Source: Scatosoma sp964459515 (GTDB lineage Bacteria; Bacillota; Clostridia; Christensenellales; Borkfalkiaceae). From it: a DNA stretch of 17,558 bases. Position numbers and translations under genes: made by a program. Where the stretch lies: assembly GCA_964459515.1 (NCBI GenBank), contig CAYWML010000030.1:1-17558 (forward strand). Reading direction: 5' to 3'. The notes beneath the pieces were generated by a model. It saw only the letters and a list, made by a program, of their open reading frames with translations. It did no database searches and was not told the DNA's origin. Numbering within the stretch: position 1 is the first letter of the stretch; every line of letters starts with the position of its first letter. Shown piece after piece: positions 1 through 5,835 of the stretch.

Positions 1-41
1 AAAAAAATGTCATTTGATCTTTAATTTTTTTGTCTAATTTT

Positions 42-177
42 TGTGACCAATTTCGCGAAGCGACGAAGCAATCTCGCGGCAATCCGTAGGATTGGCGCGG
101 AAACTATGTTTGGAATACCTGCCCTCGTTTCCGCCTAATGGCGGAGATTGCCGCGGCACTTCGTGCCTCGCAATGAC
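42..177. repeat. MITE/REP-like palindromic repeat, copy 1 (136 bp)
   Basis: The left end has GCGAAGCGACGAAGCAATCTC and the right end GAGATTGCC...TGCCTCGCAATGAC, which are imperfect inverted repeats of each other. The 42 bases at 61-102 recur exactly at 275-316, and the right-hand block at 127-177 recurs with few changes at 340-390. The left terminus (42-56) is degenerate compared with copy 2. No transposase or real gene lies inside. It fits a non-autonomous palindromic element; the family name is not known to me. Confidence 0.85.
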
Positions 178-182
178 GGGGG

Positions 183-240
183 GTACTTCGTGCCTCGCAA
201 TGACGGGGGGGTACTTCGTGCCTTGCAATGACAGAGGGGG
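183..240. repeat. Two tandem right-end fragments of the palindromic repeat
   Basis: Two partial units of about 28 bp (183-210 and 211-240) each carry the 21-base terminal block TACTTCGTGCC[T/C][C/T]GCAATGAC (184-204 and 212-232) followed by a G run. They sit directly between the two full copies, as expected if the end block duplicated by slippage or unequal recombination. Confidence 0.8.
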
Positions 241-255
241 CGTGCGCCTGTGTTT

Positions 256-390
256 GTCATTGCGAGGAGCAAGGCGACGAAGCAATCTCGCGGCAATCCG
301 TAGGATTGGCGCGGAAGCCATGTTCGGGAGCCTGCTTCCGTTTCCGCCTGACGGCGGAGATTGCCACGGCACTTCGTGCCTCGCAATGAC
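256..390. repeat. MITE/REP-like palindromic repeat, copy 2 (135 bp)
   Basis: This is the best preserved copy. It starts GTCATTGCGAGG (256-267) and ends CCTCGCAATGAC (379-390), exact inverted termini. The left arm continues with AAGGCGACGAAGCAATCTC and the right arm with GAGATTGCCACGGCACTTCG, so about 34 bp at each end are imperfectly complementary. The interior holds the 42-base block shared with copy 1 and a smaller palindrome, TCCGCCTGACGGCGGA (343-358). Confidence 0.87.
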
Positions 391-446
391 GGGGCGTTTC
401 CGCCTAACAGCGGAGATTGCCACGGCACTTCGTGCCTCGCAATGTC
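391..446. repeat. Truncated third copy (right half) of the palindromic repeat
   Basis: This is a right-half copy only: TTTCCGCCTAACAGCGGAGA followed by the terminal 21-base block at 426-446, with GTC in place of GAC at its last three bases. It abuts copy 2 through a short G/C joint. The rest of the 1-485 region (1-41 and 447-485) is plain AT-rich or mixed sequence in which I see no gene. Confidence 0.8.
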
Positions 447-485
447 AGGGGGCGCGCTTTGCGATAAAAGCAGGGCGAAATTGTC

Positions 486-773
486 TTAATCTCTTTTCTT
501 CCAATAGCCGTCCAAGATGTTCTGAATAAATTCGTCGGCTATGCCTTTCGTCGGGGAAGCTTCTTCGCGAGGTGGCTGTTGCGGCTCGGCGGCGTTTTGC
601 GACGGGCTTTGCGGCGTACCTACGCCGAACGTTTTGCTGAATTGTGAAAGTTCTTTCAAAAAATCCAACATTTGTTCGGAATCTTTCAGTTTATCCATGA
701 TCGGTTTTACGCTTTCGGTGAAACGCGGATTTTGCGAAAGATAATATAACAGCACCAAAATAAATATTTCCAT
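486..773 (-). CDS. Conserved-looking hypothetical protein, 95 aa
   Basis: I do not recognise this protein. It begins with a hydrophobic stretch (MEIFILVLLYYLSQNP) and continues with amphipathic helix around residues 17-50, a Pro/Gln/Glu-rich linker around 52-75 and a short C-terminal helix ending GYWKKRD. The N-terminus could be a single membrane helix or a buried helix. I chose the ATG at 771-773. A TTG 39 bases upstream would add a charged extension. Neither start has a convincing Shine-Dalgarno site, but TATACT lies 5 bases before the ATG (complement of 779-784), suggesting a leaderless or nearly leaderless transcript, although no good -35 is visible. It is divergent from the next small gene, and both encode 95 residues. 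Function unknown; reality of the gene is likely but not certain. Confidence 0.6.
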   Translation of the reverse strand: MEIFILVLLYYLSQNPRFTESVKPIMDKLKDSEQMLDFLKELSQFSKTFGVGTPQSPSQNAAEPQQPPREEASPTKGIADEFIQNILDGYWKKRD

Positions 774-829
774 ATTGTAGTATATGCGTTTCGTAAAATC
801 GCGTGCGCGCAAGATCTCGGTGACGAAAA

Positions 830-857
830 TTGCTTTTTCGGAATAGTATGCTATAAA
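830..857 (+). promoter_or_regulatory. Sigma-A-type promoter for the 899 gene
   Basis: TTGCTT (830-835), a 16-base spacer and TATAAA (852-857) lie about 40 bases before the start at 899. A GGAGGT ribosome binding site follows at 884-889. The whole spacer between the two divergent genes is only 125 bases. Confidence 0.6.
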
Positions 858-898
858 GAAAAAACGAGTTCGGTAAATCGAAGCGGAGGTGCGAAGAA

Positions 899-1186
899 AT
901 GAAAAGTTTTAAGGAAACATTGGCGCGCGAAAAGGCGCAGGGAACGGAAAAATCTGCCGTTTCCGAAGAAACGATCGCTTGGGCAAAGAAGCTTGCCATA
1001 GCGTATAACGGTAGTAACAATACGGAGCTGCTACGGCGCATTCTTGCGGAGGCGGAAAAGCGGAAACGCGCGGGTACGCTGTCGAACGCGGAGATTGACG
1101 CGTTTTTTCAGGCGTTTTCGCCTATGCTCGACGACGGGCAGAGAAAACGCTTGGCGCAGGTCGTGGAGCGGCTGAAAAAGCTGTAA
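899..1186 (+). CDS. Hypothetical helical protein, 95 aa
   Basis: This is a small soluble protein predicted to be nearly all helix, rich in Lys, Glu and Ala, with no signal peptide or membrane segment. The first 30 residues are charged. The middle has the pattern NTELLRRILAEAEKRKRAGTLSNAEID, and the end has SPMLDDGQRKRLAQVVERLKKL, which reads like a conserved small helical domain. I cannot name a family. The ATG at 899 has a strong GCGGAGGTG ribosome binding site about 9 bases upstream and its own promoter. It is divergent from the other 95-residue gene and convergent with the cysteine desulfurase-family gene, with 48 bases between stops and no clear terminator. It carries no recognisable catalytic motif. 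Confidence 0.72.
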   Translation: MKSFKETLAREKAQGTEKSAVSEETIAWAKKLAIAYNGSNNTELLRRILAEAEKRKRAGTLSNAEIDAFFQAFSPMLDDGQRKRLAQVVERLKKL

Positions 1187-1234
1187 AACCTTGCTTCTCG
1201 TAAAGGGAACTTTGCGCGAAAACCGCAACGCCGT

Positions 1235-2371
1235 TTACGCTTCGGCGATTTTTTGCAAGGCATAGCGCAGGACATCGATCTCCCGTTCGGAATTGAAGTG
1301 CGAAAAGGAAACGCGCACCAATCCGTCCTCGTCCGTTCCCAACGCGCGGTGCATTTCGGGCGCACAGTGATAGCCGCCTCTTACGGCGATATCGTAGACT
1401 TCGGAAAGCTGTTCGGCTACGCTTTCCGAGGAGTATACGGCGTGCCGAAAAGCAACTATGCCGCAGGGGTTCGGCTCGGAAAAAATTTCGTAATCGCGCA
1501 GGCTTTCAATGGCGCGAATGCAATAGGCTGTCAACATGAACAGTCGGCTTTGGATATGCTTCATGCGAAAGGAAAGATAACGCGTGCCCTCCAACAAGGA
1601 TAGGACGGCAGGATAGGACAGCGTGCCTGCTTCCAAGGCGTCGGGGTAGAAGTCGGGCATGGCAAGGGAAAGACTTGACGAGCCCGTTCCGCCGTAAAGT
1701 AGCGGCTTCGGCGCGGCTCGTTCGGAAAAGAGAAGCGCGCCGCTTCCCTGTATGCCGAGCATGCCTTTATGCCCTGCCACGGCAAGTAAATCGACGCCGC
1801 TTTGCCGCATGGAAATATCTATGTGGCCGCAAGCTTGCGCGCCGTCGCAAAGGAGAAGTACGTGCGGCGGCAAACAAGCGCGTATTTCCGCGATGGACGG
1901 AATCGCGCCCGTAACGTTGGAGGCGAGCGTGACGACGACGAGTTTTGTGTTCGGGCGGAGCAATGCGCGGACGGCTTGCGGCGAGGGCGTTGCGGCACGC
2001 CGAGAGGGGCTTTCGAGCGGACAAATATCGTATTCGATAATCCCTTGCGCGCGAAGCCGCTCCAACGGACGTAACACGGAATTGTGCTCCATGCAGGTGG
2101 CGACGACATGATCGCCGCGTTGCAATACGCCGAATAAAGCCGCATTTAACGCTTCGGTGCAGTTTTTCGTGAAGGCGACGTTTTCCAAACCGTAGCCGTC
2201 GAAAAAGGCGTTGAGGGCGGTGCGGCACGCTTGTACCTGTTCGGCGCAGGCAAGGGAGAGTTTGTGTCCGCTTCTGCCGGGGTTGGCGCATACTTTTACG
2301 GCGGCGGAAACGGCGTTGAGGACGGCGTCGGGCTTTCTGCCGCCCGTCGCGGCGTTGTCGAAGTAGATCAT
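1235..2371 (-). CDS. PLP-dependent cysteine desulfurase family protein (EF2568 type), 378 aa
   Basis: This is a class V aminotransferase-fold enzyme of the cysteine desulfurase group, which removes sulfur (or selenium) from cysteine (or selenocysteine) to form a persulfide. Seen in the protein: the N-terminal YFDNAATGG, CMEHNS with His95, DGAQACGHID with Asp176, the PLP-lysine motif VAGHKGMLG with Lys202, and RGGYHCAPEMHRALGT with the probable catalytic Cys336, followed by VRVSFSHFN. The length and the HCAP motif match the family 'cysteine desulfurase family protein' (TIGR01977) rather than NifS/IscS. I chose the ATG at 2369-2371 because AGAGGTG lies 6 bases upstream; longer starts add a non-conserved tail. 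It is divergent from the DUF3343 gene, a known partner in sulfur/selenium loci. The precise substrate is not shown by the sequence. Confidence 0.92.
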   Translation of the reverse strand: MIYFDNAATGGRKPDAVLNAVSAAVKVCANPGRSGHKLSLACAEQVQACRTALNAFFDGYGLENVAFTKNCTEALNAALFGVLQRGDHVVATCMEHNSVLRPLERLRAQGIIEYDICPLESPSRRAATPSPQAVRALLRPNTKLVVVTLASNVTGAIPSIAEIRACLPPHVLLLCDGAQACGHIDISMRQSGVDLLAVAGHKGMLGIQGSGALLFSERAAPKPLLYGGTGSSSLSLAMPDFYPDALEAGTLSYPAVLSLLEGTRYLSFRMKHIQSRLFMLTAYCIRAIESLRDYEIFSEPNPCGIVAFRHAVYSSESVAEQLSEVYDIAVRGGYHCAPEMHRALGTDEDGLVRVSFSHFNSEREIDVLRYALQKIAEA

Positions 2372-2435
2372 GATAGCACCTCTTTTTTTGCGTAATACAT
2401 ACAATATAGTATTCCGAAAAGGAGGCACTTATGAC
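2372..2435. promoter_or_regulatory. 64-base divergent control region
   Basis: This spacer serves both the desulfurase-family gene and DUF3343. On the plus strand TATAGT (2405-2410) is a possible -10, with only a T run as -35. On the minus strand TTTTCG (2420-2415) and TATTAC (2397-2392) are 17 bases apart. AATAC (2394-2398) and GTATT (2409-2413) form a weak inverted repeat spanning both candidate -10s. Both genes have good ribosome binding sites here (GGAGG at 2421-2425 for DUF3343). Joint regulation is inferred. Confidence 0.4.
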
Positions 2436-2693
2436 ATGACGATTTTGGCGGTTTTCCGCTCGCGAACGCATAGTTTGGCGTATGCCGAGCGACTTCGCGC
2501 GTACGGCGTGGCGGCAACGGCTGTGCCTACGCCGAAAGAAGCGCGTATCGGTTGCGGTTTGTGCGTGGCTTTCGACGAACGGTCGTTCGTGCGGGCGCGG
2601 GCGATTTTGAAAACGGGCGGCTATTCCTCGTTTAAGGGGTTTTATAAAAAAGAATTTATCGGCGGCGGTATGCGCGTGACGCCGTACGGATAG
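2436..2693 (+). CDS. DUF3343 family protein (putative Se/S carrier-like), 85 aa
   Basis: The small protein matches the DUF3343 pattern: an N-terminal strand and helix (ILAVFRSRTHSLAYAERLRAYG), a central VPTPKEARIGCGLCVAF, and a C-terminal half ending in the GGYSSFKGFYKK region. Cys40 and Cys43 form a CGLC motif; the CG pair is the conserved site and a plausible sulfur or selenium acceptor. DUF3343 genes are known to lie next to EF2568-type cysteine desulfurases, YedF and SelD in many Clostridia; here the desulfurase is divergent and no selD or yedF is in the window. The start at 2436 is the second of two overlapping ATGs: the one at 2431 stops after two codons, and GGAGG lies 10 bases before 2436. 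The carrier role is inferred. Confidence 0.85.
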   Translation: MTILAVFRSRTHSLAYAERLRAYGVAATAVPTPKEARIGCGLCVAFDERSFVRARAILKTGGYSSFKGFYKKEFIGGGMRVTPYG

Positions 2694-2702
2694 CTTTTCG
2701 CA

Positions 2703-2738
2703 CGTGCGAAGAATACGACGAATGTCGTATAGAGCACG
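2703..2738 (+). repeat. Two-part hairpin after DUF3343
   Basis: ATACGAC (2713-2719) and GTCGTAT (2724-2730) form a perfect 7-bp stem with a GAAT loop, and CGTGC (2703-2707) pairs with GCACG (2734-2738) outside it. No T run follows, so a standard intrinsic terminator is not supported. It may stabilise the mRNA 3' end or act with a termination factor. Confidence 0.5.
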
Positions 2739-2798
2739 GGCAGGTATGCGTTGAAACGAAAAATGCAAAAGAAAAAGTTCAAAAACGCGGCGGAACGC

Positions 2799-2828
2799 TT
2801 GCCAAAGCGCGACGGAGTGTGGTATACT
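2799..2828 (+). promoter_or_regulatory. Promoter of nth, likely leaderless
   Basis: TTGCCA (2799-2804), an 18-base spacer and TATACT (2823-2828). The ATG of nth begins 7 bases after the -10, just where transcription should start, and there is no Shine-Dalgarno sequence between. Confidence 0.7.
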
Positions 2829-2835
2829 ATGGAAT

Positions 2836-3468
2836 ATGAAGAAGATCGACAAAGAAAACGCGCTTGCCGAGTTGGCAAGGCTGTATCCCGACGCAAAACC
2901 GGCGTTGTTGTATACGACGCCGTATGAATTGTTGGTGGCGGTGATTTTATCGGCGCAATGCACGGACGAACGGGTGAATATCGTCACGCGCGAGCTGTTC
3001 AAAAATTATTCCACGCCCGAACGTATGCGTACGCTTTCGCAGACGGAGTTGGAACGCTACATTTTTTCATGCGGCTTCTACCGCATGAAAGCGGCGCATA
3101 TTTTGTCGGCTTCTAAGGATATTCTCGAACGTTTCGGCGGCGAAGTGCCGCGGACGGTGGAGGAGCTGATGACGCTCGACGGCGTGGGGAAAAAGACGGC
3201 GAACGTCGTATACGCTGTCGCTTTCGGAGGCGACGCGATTGCGGTCGATACGCACGTTTTTCGCGTAAGCAACCGCTTGGGGTTGGCGAAAGGAACTACG
3301 CCGCAAGCGGTGGAAGCAGGGCTGTGCAAGGCAATCCCCAAAAGCGAATGGTCGAAGGCGCACCATTATCTTATCTACCACGGCAGGCGCGTGTGCCATT
3401 CGCAAAAACCGAATTGTGCCGAATGTACGCTTGCGCCTTTTTGCGACATGCGCAAGAAAGAAAAATAA
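2836..3468 (+). CDS. nth: Endonuclease III (DNA glycosylase/AP lyase), 210 aa
   Basis: This is a base-excision repair enzyme that removes oxidised pyrimidines and cleaves the abasic site by beta-elimination. The helix-hairpin-helix is LDGVGKKTA (114-122), with catalytic Lys120, and catalytic Asp138 lies in AVDTHVFRV. The C-terminal [4Fe-4S] cluster ligands follow the exact family spacing C-X6-C-X2-C-X5-C at Cys187, 194, 197 and 203. LSAQCTD at 39-44 is also typical. The length of 210 residues is normal. The start at 2836 is supported by the MKKID...LYPDA family N-terminus, although it lacks a ribosome binding site and the promoter -10 is only 7 bases away. The gene has its own promoter and a terminator-like hairpin just after the stop, so it is probably monocistronic or only partly coupled to the next genes. 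Confidence 0.97.
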   Translation: MKKIDKENALAELARLYPDAKPALLYTTPYELLVAVILSAQCTDERVNIVTRELFKNYSTPERMRTLSQTELERYIFSCGFYRMKAAHILSASKDILERFGGEVPRTVEELMTLDGVGKKTANVVYAVAFGGDAIAVDTHVFRVSNRLGLAKGTTPQAVEAGLCKAIPKSEWSKAHHYLIYHGRRVCHSQKPNCAECTLAPFCDMRKKEK

Positions 3469-3476
3469 AGCATAAA

Positions 3477-3520
3477 ACCTCTCGTTTTGCCGATACTATA
3501 TGCAAACGGGAGGTCTTTTT
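3477..3520 (+). terminator. Terminator-like hairpin that contains the next gene's Shine-Dalgarno site
   Basis: ACCTCTCGTTTTGC (3477-3490) pairs with GCAAACGGGAGGT (3502-3514) with one bulge, and CTTTTT follows (3515-3520). This is a classic intrinsic terminator shape for nth. The 3' arm is at the same time the GGGAGG ribosome binding site of the gene starting at 3521, so in read-through transcripts the site would be buried. Confidence 0.7.
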
Positions 3521-3763
3521 ATGGAGAAAAAGCAGACGTCGCAGGCTCGGGAAGCTTGCGCATTGCGCGAATTGACGGCGTGGGAAACTTTGGCGGAGCG
3601 CAAGACGGCTATATACGCGCGATTGCTCACCGATCCGTCGCTCGCGAAAGCGATGGAGGAGTTGTCGGCGCGCCACGCTCGGCGGCGGAACGCCTTGGCT
3701 TCGCTTTCGGGCGAAAAAAATAAAACGACGGAAAGTTCCGTCGAGGAGGATAAAGCGGAATGA
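3521..3763 (+). CDS. Small charged helical protein, 80 aa, possibly spore-coat related
   Basis: This Ala/Glu/Arg-rich, probably all-helical protein begins MEKKQTSQAREACALRELTAWETLAERK and has a disordered C-terminal tail (SGEKNKTTESSVEEDKAE). It has no signal peptide, membrane helix or catalytic motif. The ATG at 3521 has GGGAGG 7 bases upstream, inside the nth hairpin; a start 21 bases earlier would have no such site. The stop overlaps the next start by 4 bases (ATGA), so the two genes are translationally coupled. The partner resembles CotF-like coat proteins, which makes a sporulation link possible here, but I do not recognise this protein itself. Confidence 0.65.
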   Translation: MEKKQTSQAREACALRELTAWETLAERKTAIYARLLTDPSLAKAMEELSARHARRRNALASLSGEKNKTTESSVEEDKAE

Positions 3764-3972
3764 AGTTGGAAAAACGGGAAATCACCTTGAACGAAAGCGA
3801 CAGTTTGTCGGACGCGTTGGAAACGGAAAAGTCGTTGTTGCGCGCTTATGCCGAGCGATTTGCGGCTGCGGAGCGGCGCGAAACGGCGGAAACGCTCGTG
3901 CGGCACGCCAAAGAAGTCGCGGAGGACGCGGCATTCGTGGCGAATTTGCGTAAAACGATATTTACGCTGTAA
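3760..3972 (+). CDS. Small helical protein resembling the CotF-type spore coat repeat, 70 aa
   Basis: The protein contains LNESDSLSDALETEKSLLRAYAERFAAA, close in pattern to the 'DLLTDxLxTEKxLxxxYxxxxxEA' half-domain of CotF-type spore coat proteins, then a second helix (RETAETLVRHAKEVAEDAAFV). CotF-type domains form four-helix, ferritin-like bundles. At 70 residues this is only a two-helix unit, so it would have to pair with itself or with the 80-residue neighbour. The ATG at 3760 overlaps the upstream stop, and AGGAGG lies at 3744-3749. It is convergent with the phosphodiesterase gene, 39 bases away. The family assignment rests on motif resemblance only. Confidence 0.6.
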   Translation: MKLEKREITLNESDSLSDALETEKSLLRAYAERFAAAERRETAETLVRHAKEVAEDAAFVANLRKTIFTL

Positions 3973-4011
3973 GCAAATCCGCGATGACAACGCTTGTAAG
4001 CTGCGCGCGGT

Positions 4012-4560
4012 TTACAGCTCGTAGCAATCGAAAATGCCGCCCGTTTCCAAGTCCTTGAAATAGAGCACGTTTTCGTCCAAAAGAATATACGAATGGGGCG
4101 TTCCCTCTTTCGGAAGGGCAACCGATCCGCAGTTGGCGTATAAAAAACCTTGCGGCGTTTTTTCGCAACAGGGCGCGTGAAAATGTCCGTTGAAAAGTAC
4201 GTCGTTTTCGTGCAACACGGGGGGCATGTCTTTGTTGAACAGATGTCCGTGGGTGAGAAACAGCGAACGATTTTCATGTGAAAGCAACGCGTAATCGGCG
4301 CGTATGGGAAACTCCAACACCATTTGGTCTACTTCGCTGTCGCAGTTTCCGCGCACGCAGAGAATTTTCTCTTTTACGGCGTTCAACATGGCGAATACGC
4401 GCTTCGGGGCGTAGTCGTCGGGGAAATCGTTGCGCGGTCCGTGATAGAGCAGATCGCCGAGCAAAATCAATTTGTCCGCTTCTTCGTTTTGAAAAGCCGA
4501 CAACAGCTCGTTGCACCAATATGTCGAACCGTGAATGTCGGAAGCGATGAGATATTTCAT
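4012..4560 (-). CDS. yfcE: YfcE-type metallophosphoesterase, 182 aa
   Basis: This is a calcineurin-like phosphoesterase with two metal ions, of the small YfcE/MJ0936 phosphodiesterase group; the natural substrate is unknown. The motif set is complete: SDIHGS (Asp8, His10), LLGDLLYHGPRN (Asp36), RGNCDSE (Asn72, Asp74), LTHGH (His104) and FNGHFH (His126, His128), then YANCGSVALPK, which is typical of the family. The length is normal. The ATG at 4558-4560 has AAGAGG about 7 bases upstream and gives the standard MKYLIASDIHGS start. It lies downstream of the dehydrogenase gene on the same strand with 69 bases between, so co-transcription is possible. No signal peptide is present, so it should act in the cytoplasm. 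Confidence 0.93.
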   Translation of the reverse strand: MKYLIASDIHGSTYWCNELLSAFQNEEADKLILLGDLLYHGPRNDFPDDYAPKRVFAMLNAVKEKILCVRGNCDSEVDQMVLEFPIRADYALLSHENRSLFLTHGHLFNKDMPPVLHENDVLFNGHFHAPCCEKTPQGFLYANCGSVALPKEGTPHSYILLDENVLYFKDLETGGIFDCYEL

Positions 4561-4572
4561 AGACAGCCTCTT

Positions 4573-4601
4573 TTGCCGCTCGGCGTATTGCGCTTCGGCA
4601 A
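4573..4601 (-). repeat. Hairpin upstream of the yfcE ribosome binding site
   Basis: TTGCCG (4573-4578) and CGGCAA (4596-4601) are perfect inverted repeats, with GCG/CGC (4583-4585 and 4591-4593) inside. The stem ends just before the AAGAGG of yfcE on the minus strand. No T run is present, so it is more likely a processing or translation element than a terminator. Function is speculative. Confidence 0.35.
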
Positions 4602-4629
4602 GGAAAGGCAACCGCGCGGACGGCTTTTT

Positions 4630-5628
4630 TTAGAAAATGAATTTTACGATGTCGAATTGTTCGGGAAGATAGGCGTTGCTTTCGTATAAGTTCGCGTATT
4701 TTTCCATAAGCGCGGGCAATTCCTCTTCCCTCGTGCTGCGGAAAGAAAATTCGGAAAAGTTGACGGCTTTGTTGGCAAGCAGATTGATCGCCGTCGATAC
4801 GAAGTTGCGGCTTTCCGTAATGCCCTTTATCGTCACGTTGTTTTTCAGGGCGTATTCCAAATTGACGTGCAGGCTTTTTCCGACGAGGGAACAAAAGGCA
4901 ACGTAAGCGTCGCGTTTGACCAAGGGGAAAAGCACCGACGGTTCGCAACGGTTGGCAAAGGCGAGATATACCGCCGCGTCCGCAAGGTTGCCGCCCGTCA
5001 CCTCCGCTACGCGCGTTTTCAGCGTGTCGTCGTTGGGAAAGGTGTAATAAATGCCGCTTCGTTTCGCCCGTGCGAGCCGTTCGACGTTGTTGTCCGCCAA
5101 AATGGGAACGGCGCGGTGATAAATCAGAATCTGCGCGAGAATGTTCCCGTATAAGCCGCCGCCGAGCACGAGTACGTGTTGTCCTACGTCGATGTGCAGT
5201 TCGTCCACGATATGTTCCGCGAGCGCGATGGCATCGATGAGAAACGCCGCCTCGTCGGTGACGGAGGCGGGCAGAGGGTAGACGTCGTCCACGCCTGCCA
5301 GCACGAAATCACGGTAAAAACCGTCTGCGGTTTCGCCTGCGATACGCAAGCCGTCGGGGGCGCATTCGTCTTCCGTTACGCCGGCGAGATATACTCTGTC
5401 GCCTTTTTTGACGAAAGATTCGCTTTGCGCTTCCGTCACTTGCCCGATGGCGAAGCGCCCGGGAATGAACGGAGCTTTCACTTTAAGCGCGCCCGAATAA
5501 ACGGCTACGTCCGCTTCGGAAAGCAACGCTTTCGTCACTTTGACTTTGACTTTATCGTCGGAAAGCTTCAAATCGGGCGCGGTGACGTGGCGCAGATCGT
5601 GCGGATATGCCAATTGCCAAACTTTCAT
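4630..5628 (-). CDS. Medium-chain dehydrogenase/reductase-like protein without zinc ligands, 332 aa
   Basis: The N-terminal GroES-like domain (about 1-145) and the C-terminal Rossmann domain (about 150-290) follow the alcohol/threonine/sorbitol dehydrogenase layout. The nucleotide-binding loop is VLVLGGGLYGNILAQ (152-166), and the acidic ILADNN at the end of beta-2 (Asp179) suggests NAD(H) over NADP(H). The zinc sites are gone: the usual 'CGSD' is replaced by LSEAD (36-40), 'GHE' by GRF (57-59), and the four-Cys structural lobe is absent around 85-100. Any activity must therefore be zinc-independent, or the substrate unusual. The ATG at 5626-5628 has GAGAGGAT upstream and a well-formed promoter. 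It may share a transcript with yfcE. Substrate unknown. Confidence 0.82.
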   Translation of the reverse strand: MKVWQLAYPHDLRHVTAPDLKLSDDKVKVKVTKALLSEADVAVYSGALKVKAPFIPGRFAIGQVTEAQSESFVKKGDRVYLAGVTEDECAPDGLRIAGETADGFYRDFVLAGVDDVYPLPASVTDEAAFLIDAIALAEHIVDELHIDVGQHVLVLGGGLYGNILAQILIYHRAVPILADNNVERLARAKRSGIYYTFPNDDTLKTRVAEVTGGNLADAAVYLAFANRCEPSVLFPLVKRDAYVAFCSLVGKSLHVNLEYALKNNVTIKGITESRNFVSTAINLLANKAVNFSEFSFRSTREEELPALMEKYANLYESNAYLPEQFDIVKFIF

Positions 5629-5671
5629 GAATATCCTCTCTTTGTTTTGCGTTTTTTTGCGATAAATCGAA

Positions 5672-5700
5672 AGTATACGCACGCAAATCCGTGCGAACAA
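5672..5700 (-). promoter_or_regulatory. Promoter of the dehydrogenase gene with an inverted repeat in its spacer
   Basis: On the minus strand TTGTTC (5700-5695) and TATACT (5677-5672) are exactly 17 bases apart. The spacer holds CGCACG (5678-5683), six bases, then CGTGCG (5690-5695), a perfect inverted repeat. A dimeric repressor bound here would block RNA polymerase; that reading is inferred. Confidence 0.65.
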
Positions 5701-5763
5701 TATCAGTATAAACCATTTTTATAAAATTTGCAACTATTTTTTATAAATTCCGCTTAAAAACAG

Positions 5764-5792
5764 TTGACGGAGATAAAAAAAAGCGTTATAAT
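5764..5792 (+). promoter_or_regulatory. Strong promoter of rpmE
   Basis: TTGACG (5764-5769), 17-base spacer and TATAAT (5787-5792), a near-consensus vegetative promoter 43 bases before the rpmE start, preceded by AT-rich sequence that may act as an UP element. Confidence 0.85.
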
Positions 5793-5835
5793 TGAAAAGC
5801 TTATGAATAGTGAAAAATAACAGCGAGGTGAAAAA

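Noticed and set aside
183..446. CRISPR array
   Set aside because: Repeat spacing is irregular, there are no unique spacers of constant size, and the units are palindromic elements with truncated copies.
34..529. Open reading frames of 97-145 codons across the repeat cluster on both strands
   Set aside because: They are translations of the repeat units, with repeated peptide blocks that follow the DNA repeats and no ribosome binding sites.
1767..3002. 411-codon frame on the minus strand
   Set aside because: It runs through the desulfurase-family gene, DUF3343 and the start of nth out of frame and is Arg/His-rich low-quality protein. The true genes have family motifs and ribosome binding sites.
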